Origin: a virus
IMG/VR virus record: IMGVR_UViG_3300034374_002211
Location: 1-44,949 of that record
DNA length: 44,949 bases
Strand: one strand, 5' to 3'
The notes beneath the pieces are model-generated. The model did no database searches. It had not been told where the DNA came from and saw nothing but the letters and a program-made list of their open reading frames with translations. The translations under genes were made by a program, and so were the position numbers. Positions within the stretch are counted from its first letter, which is position 1. Every line of letters begins with the position of its first letter. Shown piece after piece: positions 29,410 to 38,059 of the stretch.

Positions 29410-31334
29410 ATAATATGCTGCCCACACCGTATCAACAATTTATCCACAAGTCGCGCTATGCTCGTTGGCTAGAAGACGAACAGCGCAGAGAAAACTGGGA
29501 TGAGACAGTTGACCGGTACGTAAACTTTATGGTTAATCAAGTACAAGGTAAATGTAATTACAAAGTAGATACAAAAGTTGTAGAGGAGATTCGGGAAGCC
29601 ATTCTGAATCTTGAAGTGATGCCGTCCATGCGGGCAATGATGACTTCTGGTCCAGCCCTTGCGCGAGACAACATCTGTGGGTACAATTGTAGCTACATTC
29701 CTGTAGACAGCCCCCGTTCGTTCGATGAGTGCATGTACATTCTTATGTGTGGTACGGGTGTCGGATTCTCTGTGGAACGGGAGAATGTGGACAAGTTGCC
29801 CACTGTTTCGGATAACTTCGATGATTCGGATATTGTCATCACGGTTGGCGACAGCAAGATTGGCTGGGCCAAAGCATTTCGCGAACTGATTGCGTTGCTT
29901 TACGCAGGGCAAGTTCCCTCGTGGGATATGTCAGGGGTTCGTGAAGCGGGCGAACGCCTAAAGACTATGGGTGGCCGTGCGTCTGGTCCGCAACCATTGG
30001 CTGACCTGTTTAATTTCACCGTCCAGATGTTCAAAAAGGCAAAAGGACGTAAGCTATTCCCCATCGAATGTCACGACTTGATGTGTAAGATTGGGGAGAT
30101 TGTTGTTGTTGGCGGGGTGCGGCGTTCTGCGCTTATCTCCCTTTCGAACCTGAACGATGACCAAATGGCCCACGCTAAATCGGGTCAGTGGTGGGAACAT
30201 GAAGGTCAACGTGCCCTCGCCAACAACAGCGTTTCGTACAAAGGCAAACCAGAGATGGGAACCTTCATGCGGGAGTGGCTTGCACTGTACGACAGCAAGT
30301 CTGGTGAGCGCGGCATCTTTAACCGTGAGGCTGCTGACAAACAGGTGGGCCGCAACGGACGCCGTGAACAAGGCCACATGTGGGGAACGAACCCGTGTTC
30401 CGAAATCATCCTTCGCCCGTACGAGTTTTGCAACCTTTCGGAGTGCGTGGTTCGCGAAACGGACGACCTGAAGTCTTTGAAGCGTAAGGTTCGTCTTGCA
30501 ACCATTATCGGAACCATGCAGTCAACGCTGACTGACTTCAAATATTTGAGGAAGATATGGAAGGACAACACAGAAGAAGAACGATTGTTGGGCGTATCTT
30601 TGACTGGTATCATGGACCACTCCGTGCTTTCAAAGAATACAGACTCAAAGAAGTGGCTCGAAGAAATGCGGCAAACAGCAGTGGATACGAACAAGGAGTT
30701 TGCCCAACTTCTAGGAATCCCACAAAGCAGTGCCATTACTTGTGTCAAGCCGTCGGGCACTGTGTCTCAGCTAGTGGACGCAGCAAGCGGTATTCACGCC
30801 CGCCACAATGACTATTACATCCGTACGGTTCGCGGCGACAACAAAGACCCGCTGACCCAGTTCCTTAAAGAGCAAGGTGTACACAGCGAACGTGACGTTA
30901 CAAAGCCAGAGTCTACAACTGTGTTTTCGTTTCCGGTAAAATCTCCAGAGGGGGCTATTACACGGACACAGATGACAGCCATAGAACAGCTAGAGTTGTG
31001 GAAGACGTACGCTTTGCACTGGTGCGAACACAAGCCATCAATCACTGTCTCTGTAAAGGAACACGAGTGGATGGAAGTCGGTGCGTGGGTGTACGCGAAC
31101 TTTGACGTGGCATCAGGTGTTTCGTTCCTTCCGTTCAGTGACCACACCTATCAACAGGCTCCGTATCAAGACATCGAACCCGATGACTATCTTGAGTGGA
31201 TGCAGGTGTACAAAGACATGTACATAGACTGGTCTGCACTTTCGGAGTACGAAAAAGAAGACCACACTACAGGTTCACGAGAGTTAGCGTGTACGGCTGG
31301 GGTTTGTGAAGTTGTTGACTTGAATGCGGCGTAA
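29406..31334 (+). CDS. nrdJ: Ribonucleotide reductase, adenosylcobalamin-dependent (class II)
   Basis: A 642-aa monomeric-type class II reductase that makes deoxyribonucleotides from ribonucleotides using B12. NPCSEI (329-334) holds the radical cysteine C331 and E333. C342 (EFCNLSE) is 11 residues later as in the Lactobacillus enzyme, and pairs with an N-terminal cysteine in the CGYNCSYIPV stretch. The C-terminus has the redox pair C-x4-C in ACTAGVCEV (C629, C634). As a B12-dependent enzyme it needs no oxygen and no second subunit. The gene overlaps DUF3310 by four bases. Confidence 0.93.
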   Translation: MNNMLPTPYQQFIHKSRYARWLEDEQRRENWDETVDRYVNFMVNQVQGKCNYKVDTKVVEEIREAILNLEVMPSMRAMMTSGPALARDNICGYNCSYIPVDSPRSFDECMYILMCGTGVGFSVERENVDKLPTVSDNFDDSDIVITVGDSKIGWAKAFRELIALLYAGQVPSWDMSGVREAGERLKTMGGRASGPQPLADLFNFTVQMFKKAKGRKLFPIECHDLMCKIGEIVVVGGVRRSALISLSNLNDDQMAHAKSGQWWEHEGQRALANNSVSYKGKPEMGTFMREWLALYDSKSGERGIFNREAADKQVGRNGRREQGHMWGTNPCSEIILRPYEFCNLSECVVRETDDLKSLKRKVRLATIIGTMQSTLTDFKYLRKIWKDNTEEERLLGVSLTGIMDHSVLSKNTDSKKWLEEMRQTAVDTNKEFAQLLGIPQSSAITCVKPSGTVSQLVDAASGIHARHNDYYIRTVRGDNKDPLTQFLKEQGVHSERDVTKPESTTVFSFPVKSPEGAITRTQMTAIEQLELWKTYALHWCEHKPSITVSVKEHEWMEVGAWVYANFDVASGVSFLPFSDHTYQQAPYQDIEPDDYLEWMQVYKDMYIDWSALSEYEKEDHTTGSRELACTAGVCEVVDLNAA

Positions 31335-31348
31335 GAAAAGAGTTGATT

Positions 31349-31465
31349 ATGCTGGTACTTTTCGTAGACCCTTTAAATCAAGAGGCCATTTATGGTAGGG
31401 ATAGGCCGGAAAAGCTAAGAGAATGGATGTGTGACTGCCAGCACCACTACAAGGAGTTTTATTGA
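31349..31465 (+). CDS. Doubtful small protein, 38 aa
   Basis: Between the RNR and the 72-aa gene a 38-aa frame reads MLVLFVDPLNQEAIYGRDRP then EKLREWMCDCQHHYKEFY. It ends three bases before the next ATG, and the last codons include AAGGAG, which serves that next gene. Only a weak SD precedes it. A second frame (MRRKKRVDYAGTFRRPFKS) also exists from 31324. Either may be a small gene or chance; this stretch of 130 bases has nothing else. Confidence 0.4.
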   Translation: MLVLFVDPLNQEAIYGRDRPEKLREWMCDCQHHYKEFY

Positions 31466-31468
31466 CAC

Positions 31469-31687
31469 ATGGAACTATCAATCACAGTAACAGATATCGT
31501 TGAAACGTCAGACGGTGGTGCCGCTGTAGTTTTCGAACTGAGTGAAGATGCACGTCAAGCCTTGCTTTCCTACGCTTTGCGTGATATCTTGACAAAGAAC
31601 TTAACAGAGGTAATCAATGACGAAAAAATCGGTGACTTCGAAACAGTCGACATCGAAGAGTACATTGCTGGTATGGAAGAGGGGTGA
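31469..31687 (+). CDS. Hypothetical acidic protein, 72 aa
   Basis: A 72-aa acidic protein, MELSITVTDIVETSDGGAAV, then VFELSEDARQALLSYALRDI and a C-terminal acidic tail. The strand-strand-helix order and the FELSEDARQALL stretch suggest a small alpha/beta fold. AAGGAG lies about 13 bases upstream. The stop overlaps the next GTG start. Function unknown. Confidence 0.65.
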   Translation: MELSITVTDIVETSDGGAAVVFELSEDARQALLSYALRDILTKNLTEVINDEKIGDFETVDIEEYIAGMEEG

Positions 31688-32274
31688 GGATTGGATACAA
31701 TTCAATCCCCCTCGCAATTCGGAACAATGGGATGAGTGGCAAAAAGCAAAACAAAAAGATAAAGAACGATCTTAGAAATTACACAAGATCGGAGCCAAGA
31801 TTCGAAGATGGTGAATGGTGGTACATTCGTCCAAGTGGTGTGAGAGAAAGAGTAAAGTCTCACGCCAAAAAGAATCTTACTCGAATGTTCGTTAATGGCA
31901 GGTATATACCTAAGTCACACCCCCTGCACAAGCCCGGACGATACAAATCGCTTGACGATGCGTGGTCACACGAAGAAATCGAAAAGACTAGCGAAGGATA
32001 CGTATACGCCATTGTGAATCCAGCATGGCCTGAGTGGATAAAAGTCGGAAAAGCAGTGAGTGCTGATGATAGACTTTTGGGATATCAAACCTCATCACCG
32101 CACAGAGATTATAAAATTGTAGCCACAATGACATCGGACGATAGACACGAACAAGAAAAAGTCATACACAGAGTATTTGCGAACAAGTGCTTGCAAAGAA
32201 AAGGTGAATGGTTTAAGCTTGCGGAACAATCTGCAATAGACATTTTTGAAAGACAAGGAACAAAAGATGAGTGA
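31684..32274 (+). CDS. GIY-YIG-like (T5orf172-type) protein
   Basis: A 196-aa protein. Residues 110-190 resemble the T5orf172/Mug113 branch of GIY-YIG nucleases: GYVYAIVNPAWPEWIKVGKA, then ADDRLLGYQTSSPHRDYKIV, a DDRHEQEKVIHRVFANKC helix with the conserved Glu, and GEWFKL. The N-terminal part (EDGEWWYIRPSGVRERVKSH) may bind DNA. It starts with a GTG overlapping the previous stop, or with an ATG at 31732. It could be a homing-type endonuclease or a repair nuclease. There is no sign that it sits in an intron. Confidence 0.72.
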   Translation: MRIGYNSIPLAIRNNGMSGKKQNKKIKNDLRNYTRSEPRFEDGEWWYIRPSGVRERVKSHAKKNLTRMFVNGRYIPKSHPLHKPGRYKSLDDAWSHEEIEKTSEGYVYAIVNPAWPEWIKVGKAVSADDRLLGYQTSSPHRDYKIVATMTSDDRHEQEKVIHRVFANKCLQRKGEWFKLAEQSAIDIFERQGTKDE

Positions 32275-32509
32275 TACTCAGCGAACGATTACAATAAACG
32301 ACAAACAAGTTAACGTGTCCGATTTGGATGGGGTGCAACAATACTACCTACGTCACATTGACGATCTTGATGCACGTATATCTTCGGCCCAGTTTGGGCT
32401 GGATGAAATGCGGGCAGCACGGGAATACTTTGGTAACTCCCTTGCGGCGTCTTTTATTCAAGGCGAAATTGACGAGGCTGTAAATGACTCCGATTCAGAT
32501 AACTCCTGA
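32267..32509 (+). CDS. Hypothetical protein, 80 aa
   Basis: An 80-aa acidic protein, MSDTQRTITINDKQVNVSDL, then YYLRHIDDLDARISSAQFGL and a helical end with Asp/Ser tail. It begins as two strands, then a long helix; a coiled-coil dimer is likely. The ATG at 32267 overlaps the previous stop by eight bases. No family recognised; similar short helix proteins are common in phage early regions. Confidence 0.65.
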   Translation: MSDTQRTITINDKQVNVSDLDGVQQYYLRHIDDLDARISSAQFGLDEMRAAREYFGNSLAASFIQGEIDEAVNDSDSDNS

Positions 32510-32978
32510 TATCATTAGCCGTGCCAAAATAAAAGCTGCCTCTGTAGGTAATCTACAGGGCAGCATAACTGGTAGCCTAAGTAATGTTGTTGGTGCCATT
32601 GGCGAGATTATTGTAGCGGACGCGCTGGGTGCTACTGAAGCGAACACCTACGACTACGATCTTGTTAAAAACGGACGACGTATTGACGTGAAGACAAAGC
32701 GGTGTAACACTGCGCCGCGAAGTAATTACGATTGCTCCGTTGCTGCACACGGCTCCAAGCAAGACTGTGATAGCTACGTCTTTGTTCGAATACTGACAGA
32801 CACGTCAAAAGCGTGGATACTTGGTGAAATAAACAAATCCGATTTTTACGAACTCGCAACACGATACCGCCGTGGAGACATTGATCCGGATAACGGATTT
32901 GTATTCAAGGCCGATTGCTACAATCTACCTATAAAAGAATTGAAACAAATCAATGCAAAGCAAAGCCAATCTTTTTAA
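32484..32978 (+). CDS. PD-(D/E)XK endonuclease-like protein
   Basis: A 164-aa protein with the core of restriction-type nucleases: GAIGEIIVADALGA (Glu), then YDYDLVKNGRRIDVKTKRC, where the first Asp and the D-x-K (IDVKTK) form the metal site. The C-terminal half is beta-rich with SYVFVRILTDTSKAWILGEI. It may degrade host DNA or take part in recombination; it is distinct from the RecB-like gene at 26.8 kb. It overlaps both neighbours by 26 bases. Confidence 0.72.
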   Translation: MTPIQITPDIISRAKIKAASVGNLQGSITGSLSNVVGAIGEIIVADALGATEANTYDYDLVKNGRRIDVKTKRCNTAPRSNYDCSVAAHGSKQDCDSYVFVRILTDTSKAWILGEINKSDFYELATRYRRGDIDPDNGFVFKADCYNLPIKELKQINAKQSQSF

Positions 32979-33168
32979 GTTCGAAGCTAATCTTCGCCAA
33001 GACGGAAAAGTAGAACTGAATACTGACTGTGTAAACATTGAACAATTTGAACGTACAATGAACGAAGGGTTGCCAGAGTATGACGGCGCACACTCGATAG
33101 CAACCCTTTTACGTTATCTCAAATCTATGTCCGATGAAATGATGGACAAGTCGAGTAGATATATTTAA
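32953..33168 (+). CDS. Hypothetical protein, 71 aa
   Basis: A 71-aa protein, MQSKANLFKFEANLRQDGKV, then ELNTDCVNIEQFERTMNEGL and a helical LLRYLKSMSDEMMDKSS end. It is the last gene of the rightward operon, and its stop codon shares two bases with the stop of the converging minus-strand gene. No terminator hairpin is visible on either strand. Function unknown. Confidence 0.62.
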   Translation: MQSKANLFKFEANLRQDGKVELNTDCVNIEQFERTMNEGLPEYDGAHSIATLLRYLKSMSDEMMDKSSRYI

Positions 33169-33458
33169 CGCATTTTTACGCCGCGACCTTTGAGAATGTC
33201 GGCACGTGTTACCTTGCCGTCACCTGTCAGGTCAGGAAAAGCTTTTCCGCCCATAGCCATCGCTGTCATGCCCATAGGCTGCATCTGATTCTTCCGCTGC
33301 ATGTTTTGCTGCATCGGAGTCGTTGACATCATGCCCCCCGCTTGAGCCTTCTTGCGGGGCTTTTTTGTGGCCATTCCGCCGTACATCATCGGCTTGCGAG
33401 TCTTTCCCCCACAAGCGTACGAAGCGGATTTGCGAGGGCCGTTGTTATAATTTTTCAT
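33165..33458 (-). CDS. Small basic protein with EF-hand-like loop
   Basis: A 97-aa protein. The first two thirds are low complexity with Lys, Gly and Met (GGKTRKPMMYGGMATKKPRK, then QQNMQRKNQMQPMG). The C-terminus, KAFPDLTGDGKVTRADILKG, has the D-x-T-G-D-G-x-V-T-x-A-D pattern of an EF-hand or dockerin calcium loop. This pairing is found in many marine phage proteins next to virion genes. It may bind calcium in the particle. It is the last gene of the right-hand minus-strand operon. Confidence 0.75.
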   Translation of the reverse strand: MKNYNNGPRKSASYACGGKTRKPMMYGGMATKKPRKKAQAGGMMSTTPMQQNMQRKNQMQPMGMTAMAMGGKAFPDLTGDGKVTRADILKGRGVKMR

Positions 33459-33472
33459 CTAATTCTCCCGTT

Positions 33473-36400
33473 TTAAGGCGTTGGTTGTAGGCTGGGAAGA
33501 TTCAAACGACCAGTATAGTCACCCTCGTATCCCATGCGTTGTTTTTGTGCGGGCGTGGCTCTGACAGTGAATTTTTGTCCAGTCACATCCACTACCTCTT
33601 TTTCTTCTGTGCCGTGAATTCTAGAGTGCAAAGCTGCTGTTTGCAAAAGAAGCTGGCGGAATCTGGCGTCTCTGGCTGGCGTAAGGGGCTTACCGATACG
33701 GACCATCTCAAGGAACAGTGAACCAAGTTCCGGATCAGTGACCACAGATTGCAAAAAGTTAAAGTTGCGTGTTCTTAGTTGTTGTAACGCAGCTTCCGTC
33801 CCCACGTACTGAACACGAACAACGCCTCTGTTGATAGCGTAAAGCCTACTGATGTAGCTTTCCACAGATAACGAACGGGGAACTCCCTTCATAACAATAC
33901 CACGAGCAGCAAGCGGATTGCCCTGAAGTTCTGCCATAAATCCTGCAGTCGCTTCCCAAACTTCGTACGTATCTTTTCCGATTATATCTTTTACAAGACG
34001 CCTTTGTTCGTCTGTTCTACCAAGCATCAGATTTAAAGAGGCTATGTCTTCTGTCAACTCGTCCGATTCAATCATTACGGGGTTGCCAGACGAGTCTTGC
34101 CCGCGCTTTACAAGCTTTCTTCCCGTAGGCTTGAACATGCGCCTACGTAAATCGAGGAGGTATGCGTCTCTTATTATTGTGTTCACTTCTTCTGGTGTGT
34201 ATTTTAAGCTGCCGTCTTCAGTTTGCAACTCATTAAGAGCCTTCTTTATTCTCGTGTATCTATCTCTTCCACCGCCTACGAGATATGTGCCTATGTCTTC
34301 TGCATTTAATTGTATACTGTCAGCACGTCTGATTACTTCTACAGCATCGTCCAGTGCTTCTTTCCGTTTTCTTGCAGGTTCTGTTGCTACACGTATTGCG
34401 TTGTTTATGTCAATTCGAAGCGACTCGTTAGCTGCATCAAGGACTTGCTTTGGAACAGACTTCTCAAGACTGCCTATAGTGTCATCAACAATTTTAGCAA
34501 CAGATATCAATGGCTTTTTAGCACCGTTAGCATCTACCATATAGATGTTATTTTCTATGTCTTGTGCAAGCTTTGTCAAGTCTTTGGCGTTTGTCCCTGC
34601 TTTACTCAAACCACTTATGTGTTGCGCTACTGCAGCACGAACGTACGCTTGGGCCGTCTTCGTGTCTGCCGCGCCTTCAATAAGTCTGAAGCCAAGAGAG
34701 CCAACAGGCTGACCCAATGTGCGTCCTAAAGAAAGCATGAGTGCTTCGGATTTTGCCGGATCAACCATATTCTCAACACTCAGCCATTGATTTACAGGCT
34801 TGTTGAATCGGACGCCCGCCGGATTGTCTGCAGTCACGGGCACTTTTGTTTGATTGCCCCACGACATAAGATTTGGAACAACCGCATCTTCAGACAAATC
34901 GTGCCAGTTTTGCTTGTACTGTTTCCATCCTTCATTAGCATCGTCTAGGTATTGTTTAAAAGATACGATATTTCCTGACTCGTCTTTTATACCTATTTGT
35001 CCGACTGGAACACCGTCCACTTCGAAATCATCAAATTTCGAGGAAATCAGAGTCTCTACGTTTCTGAGTTTGTCAGATGTTTCTCCGCTGGTTCTGTATT
35101 TGAATTGCAAATCGTTTGTTGCCATTTCAAGTCTACGAAGCTGCGCGGGATTCATATCAAAAAACGGAAGATTTACCCCTGCTTTTGCTGCTTGCTGCAC
35201 CATGTGTTCTGCAAGTATGCTTTGTGAACTTCTTCCTTTTGGAAAAGACACTCCTGCTTCTTCTGCCTCTGTTCGTAAATCTTTTAAAAGCTGAGACTTT
35301 GATACTCCGTTCTTTTGAGCCAAAGCATCAAAAAACGGATTGGTCATTTCTTCAGTTAAGTTGTCTATGACTTTTCGATCTGCAGGACTGATGTCCGTCT
35401 TTGATATCGGAGACAAAGCCCCTACTCCCGGAACAGGAACATCAAAGTAACTCTGTATCACGTCAAGTACGTTTACAGTAGGCTCACCTTCCAGAAGATT
35501 CTGCTGAACATCGTAAAAGCGAACATCTTCACTTTTTAAATATTCATAAGGCCGTGAAGCGATAGCTTTATCTGCCGACCACTTCGTATGCAGATGCAAT
35601 GAAAACAAACCTGATGGTGTTACGTTGTTATCCACATTCAGACTTTGTTCAGCAGAAAATACTGCTCGTGCATCGGCTTCGTTTCCTATCCGTGACACAA
35701 GTTCGTTTGCTTTTAATTCTATCTGCGAGTTTACAACGCCGTTCGTAACATTGATTTGTGCCTTGAATTCATCAGTTGGAAGTGCAGAATAGTCGATAAG
35801 AGTTTTTCTGTTAAGAGATTCCAAAGCTTCAGGATAAGATTTGAACTTTGTGGTGTCGTCAACCCCAAGCGGAGACGTGTGCTTTAAGGCAGCAGTGTTC
35901 CCATTCAGGATATTCATGTAGTGTCCGACACCTTCTCTTTCCATAATTTCGATGTCGTTTCCGATGCGATCTCTGGCAGTTTTTGTTTCATCGATAAAGT
36001 ATCGAATCATTTCAAAAAACTCTTTGTCCGCCTCAGTGCCCGTTTCAAAATCGGCAAGCACTTTGTTCAACTCTCCGTTTAATCTTTGATTCAAGCTGTA
36101 GATTTCTTGAATCTGTTCGGACTCTTTGCCAGACATCGACGCCTTTGCAGCAATAGATTGATTGAGTGAATTTTCAAAGTGCCGAAGTGTTACGATATCT
36201 GTTATAATTGGAAGCGAAACTTTTAAAACTTCGGGGTTAACACCCTGTGCTACAAGTACATCTTGATAGGCGGCAATTTTTTCTGCTTGCAGTTCTATCA
36301 TCTTTTGCATTTCAGGAGATGCGTTTTGTAACTCCTGTACTGCGAAGCTTAGTTTCTTTCTTTCGTCAGATGTAACGCGACTTGCTATAAATCCATACGC

Positions 36401-38059
36401 AGCCGGAAACTTGCCTTTAGACAGGTACAGTATCATACCAGTTCCCATGCCCGCCAAGATACCAATGTCCTTGTCGGCATATCCGGATTCCCCAAAGAAA
36501 TGTCCGAATGAAGCAGCCCCAACCGTGATGTACGTATCTTGGATACGGCTGTCTCTGATGAATTTTGGAATGCTACTGCGGCGTTCTACTTTTGAAAGTT
36601 CGATTGTAGCATCGCCAATAAGGCCATCTATTTTCGCAATTTCAGAAGATATTTTCGGTGTTGGAGCATCAATCATCGCCTTTGTCAGACCATCACGTCT
36701 GGCGTGTAGGCCGGAAAGATATTTTACTTGCTGCATAACTTCGGCTCGTTCTGCTGCAGGTAAGGCCGCATCTTGAAGCTGGAACCCCGTAACAAGACGC
36801 TGTTCGTAAGTCTTTTTTCGAGCCGCTTCTCTGTACGGAAGCTTGAGCCATGTCTCTTGCTCCCGCATATCTAAGAAGCCTGTAATCAATTCTTCTTGTG
36901 TCAAATCTTTGTTTTTGGCAAGCATGTTGGCTGAGTAAGCCTCAAAAAGCTGTACTTCTTTTTTGCCTGTAAATCTTTGTACTGCGGTTACTCCCTTTGA
37001 CGGACCCACAATTTCTGCGGCAAGCTGACCAAGAAGCGGAGTAAATCCGGTATACATCCGCGTAATATCTTCTGCGTCTGCCAGATCAAGAATAACATTT
37101 TGTTGTGCCCAATAGTCTTGCACCTCGTAAGACATAGGACGCCACCAGTTATCTACCACAGTCTGACGGGTTTGATAGTCGGCTATTGTGCCACTCATAT
37201 TTACGCCCATCATGTCGCCAATAAATCCGGCTGTTTCTCCGGCTCCCCACAAAACTGTCTCTACAATCCCGCCGCCAATGGTTTCTACTGCACCAAGACC
37301 TATACGAACAGCCTCATCCGTAGCAGGACGCTGTTGCGCCTGATTAATAATCATGTAGCGACCACGCGCATCAACTCCGTTTTTAATAAGAACTTCGTTA
37401 ATATATTGCGCGTGTATGGCACGTCCCAATTCCGGATTCGGAGTGGCAAGGGTAGAAAATGCCCTGTTAGCAAGGACCATATTTCTATATTGATCGAAAG
37501 ACATGTTGGCTATGTCAAGCTTCGCTTCTCCAACATCAATTTCTTCGGGAAAGCGTGTAAACTTGGTTATTGACCTTTCCCACGGAATGTCAATAGACAT
37601 GTCGTCTTCGTAGCGGAGCATTTTTGTTGCTCCAAATCTATCGGCAACGCTAACCCGCTGGGCGTAATCGTATCCAGCCAAAGATATTGTATCACCCTGT
37701 GCGTTTTCGAACGCATCGAACTTCATAAATTGAGTTTCAACATACTCCGGATTGTCAAGGGGAAGAATATCTGTAACAGAAACGCTTGGCGTTGCAAGTC
37801 TCCAATCCACAGGGACTTGGCGACCAGTGGCTACACCTGCACCCAAAAATTGCTTTTCCGTAAACGGAATCATAGCGGGTTCAGTAGTCACAACTGCTGC
37901 TTGTGTGTCAACAGCCGGATACATCAGTCCCATCTTTTCTGATGCACGTTGTTCCGCTGCTTCTATCGTTGGACCCGCAAGCGGAGCAAAAGAACGATAG
38001 CTGGCGGGAGGCTTGAATCCAAGACGTTCCGCTTCACTTTGCAATGTGGAGTTTGCCAT
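33473..38059 (-). CDS. Giant internal virion / ejection protein, 1528 aa
   Basis: A 1528-aa protein, the largest product in the window. It has long helical stretches (AKIDGLIGDATIELSKVERR, then a Lys/Gln-rich region near 560-640 and ETKTARDRIGNDIEIMERE) and a hydrophobic patch near 490-520 (GILAGMGTGMILYLSKGKF). No peptidase, lysozyme or transglycosylase motif is seen. Size, composition and position beside the 928-aa gene match T7 gp15/gp16-type proteins that leave the head with the DNA and form a channel through the envelope. The role is inferred from these features. Confidence 0.65.
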   Translation of the reverse strand: MANSTLQSEAERLGFKPPASYRSFAPLAGPTIEAAEQRASEKMGLMYPAVDTQAAVVTTEPAMIPFTEKQFLGAGVATGRQVPVDWRLATPSVSVTDILPLDNPEYVETQFMKFDAFENAQGDTISLAGYDYAQRVSVADRFGATKMLRYEDDMSIDIPWERSITKFTRFPEEIDVGEAKLDIANMSFDQYRNMVLANRAFSTLATPNPELGRAIHAQYINEVLIKNGVDARGRYMIINQAQQRPATDEAVRIGLGAVETIGGGIVETVLWGAGETAGFIGDMMGVNMSGTIADYQTRQTVVDNWWRPMSYEVQDYWAQQNVILDLADAEDITRMYTGFTPLLGQLAAEIVGPSKGVTAVQRFTGKKEVQLFEAYSANMLAKNKDLTQEELITGFLDMREQETWLKLPYREAARKKTYEQRLVTGFQLQDAALPAAERAEVMQQVKYLSGLHARRDGLTKAMIDAPTPKISSEIAKIDGLIGDATIELSKVERRSSIPKFIRDSRIQDTYITVGAASFGHFFGESGYADKDIGILAGMGTGMILYLSKGKFPAAYGFIASRVTSDERKKLSFAVQELQNASPEMQKMIELQAEKIAAYQDVLVAQGVNPEVLKVSLPIITDIVTLRHFENSLNQSIAAKASMSGKESEQIQEIYSLNQRLNGELNKVLADFETGTEADKEFFEMIRYFIDETKTARDRIGNDIEIMEREGVGHYMNILNGNTAALKHTSPLGVDDTTKFKSYPEALESLNRKTLIDYSALPTDEFKAQINVTNGVVNSQIELKANELVSRIGNEADARAVFSAEQSLNVDNNVTPSGLFSLHLHTKWSADKAIASRPYEYLKSEDVRFYDVQQNLLEGEPTVNVLDVIQSYFDVPVPGVGALSPISKTDISPADRKVIDNLTEEMTNPFFDALAQKNGVSKSQLLKDLRTEAEEAGVSFPKGRSSQSILAEHMVQQAAKAGVNLPFFDMNPAQLRRLEMATNDLQFKYRTSGETSDKLRNVETLISSKFDDFEVDGVPVGQIGIKDESGNIVSFKQYLDDANEGWKQYKQNWHDLSEDAVVPNLMSWGNQTKVPVTADNPAGVRFNKPVNQWLSVENMVDPAKSEALMLSLGRTLGQPVGSLGFRLIEGAADTKTAQAYVRAAVAQHISGLSKAGTNAKDLTKLAQDIENNIYMVDANGAKKPLISVAKIVDDTIGSLEKSVPKQVLDAANESLRIDINNAIRVATEPARKRKEALDDAVEVIRRADSIQLNAEDIGTYLVGGGRDRYTRIKKALNELQTEDGSLKYTPEEVNTIIRDAYLLDLRRRMFKPTGRKLVKRGQDSSGNPVMIESDELTEDIASLNLMLGRTDEQRRLVKDIIGKDTYEVWEATAGFMAELQGNPLAARGIVMKGVPRSLSVESYISRLYAINRGVVRVQYVGTEAALQQLRTRNFNFLQSVVTDPELGSLFLEMVRIGKPLTPARDARFRQLLLQTAALHSRIHGTEEKEVVDVTGQKFTVRATPAQKQRMGYEGDYTGRLNLPSLQPTP

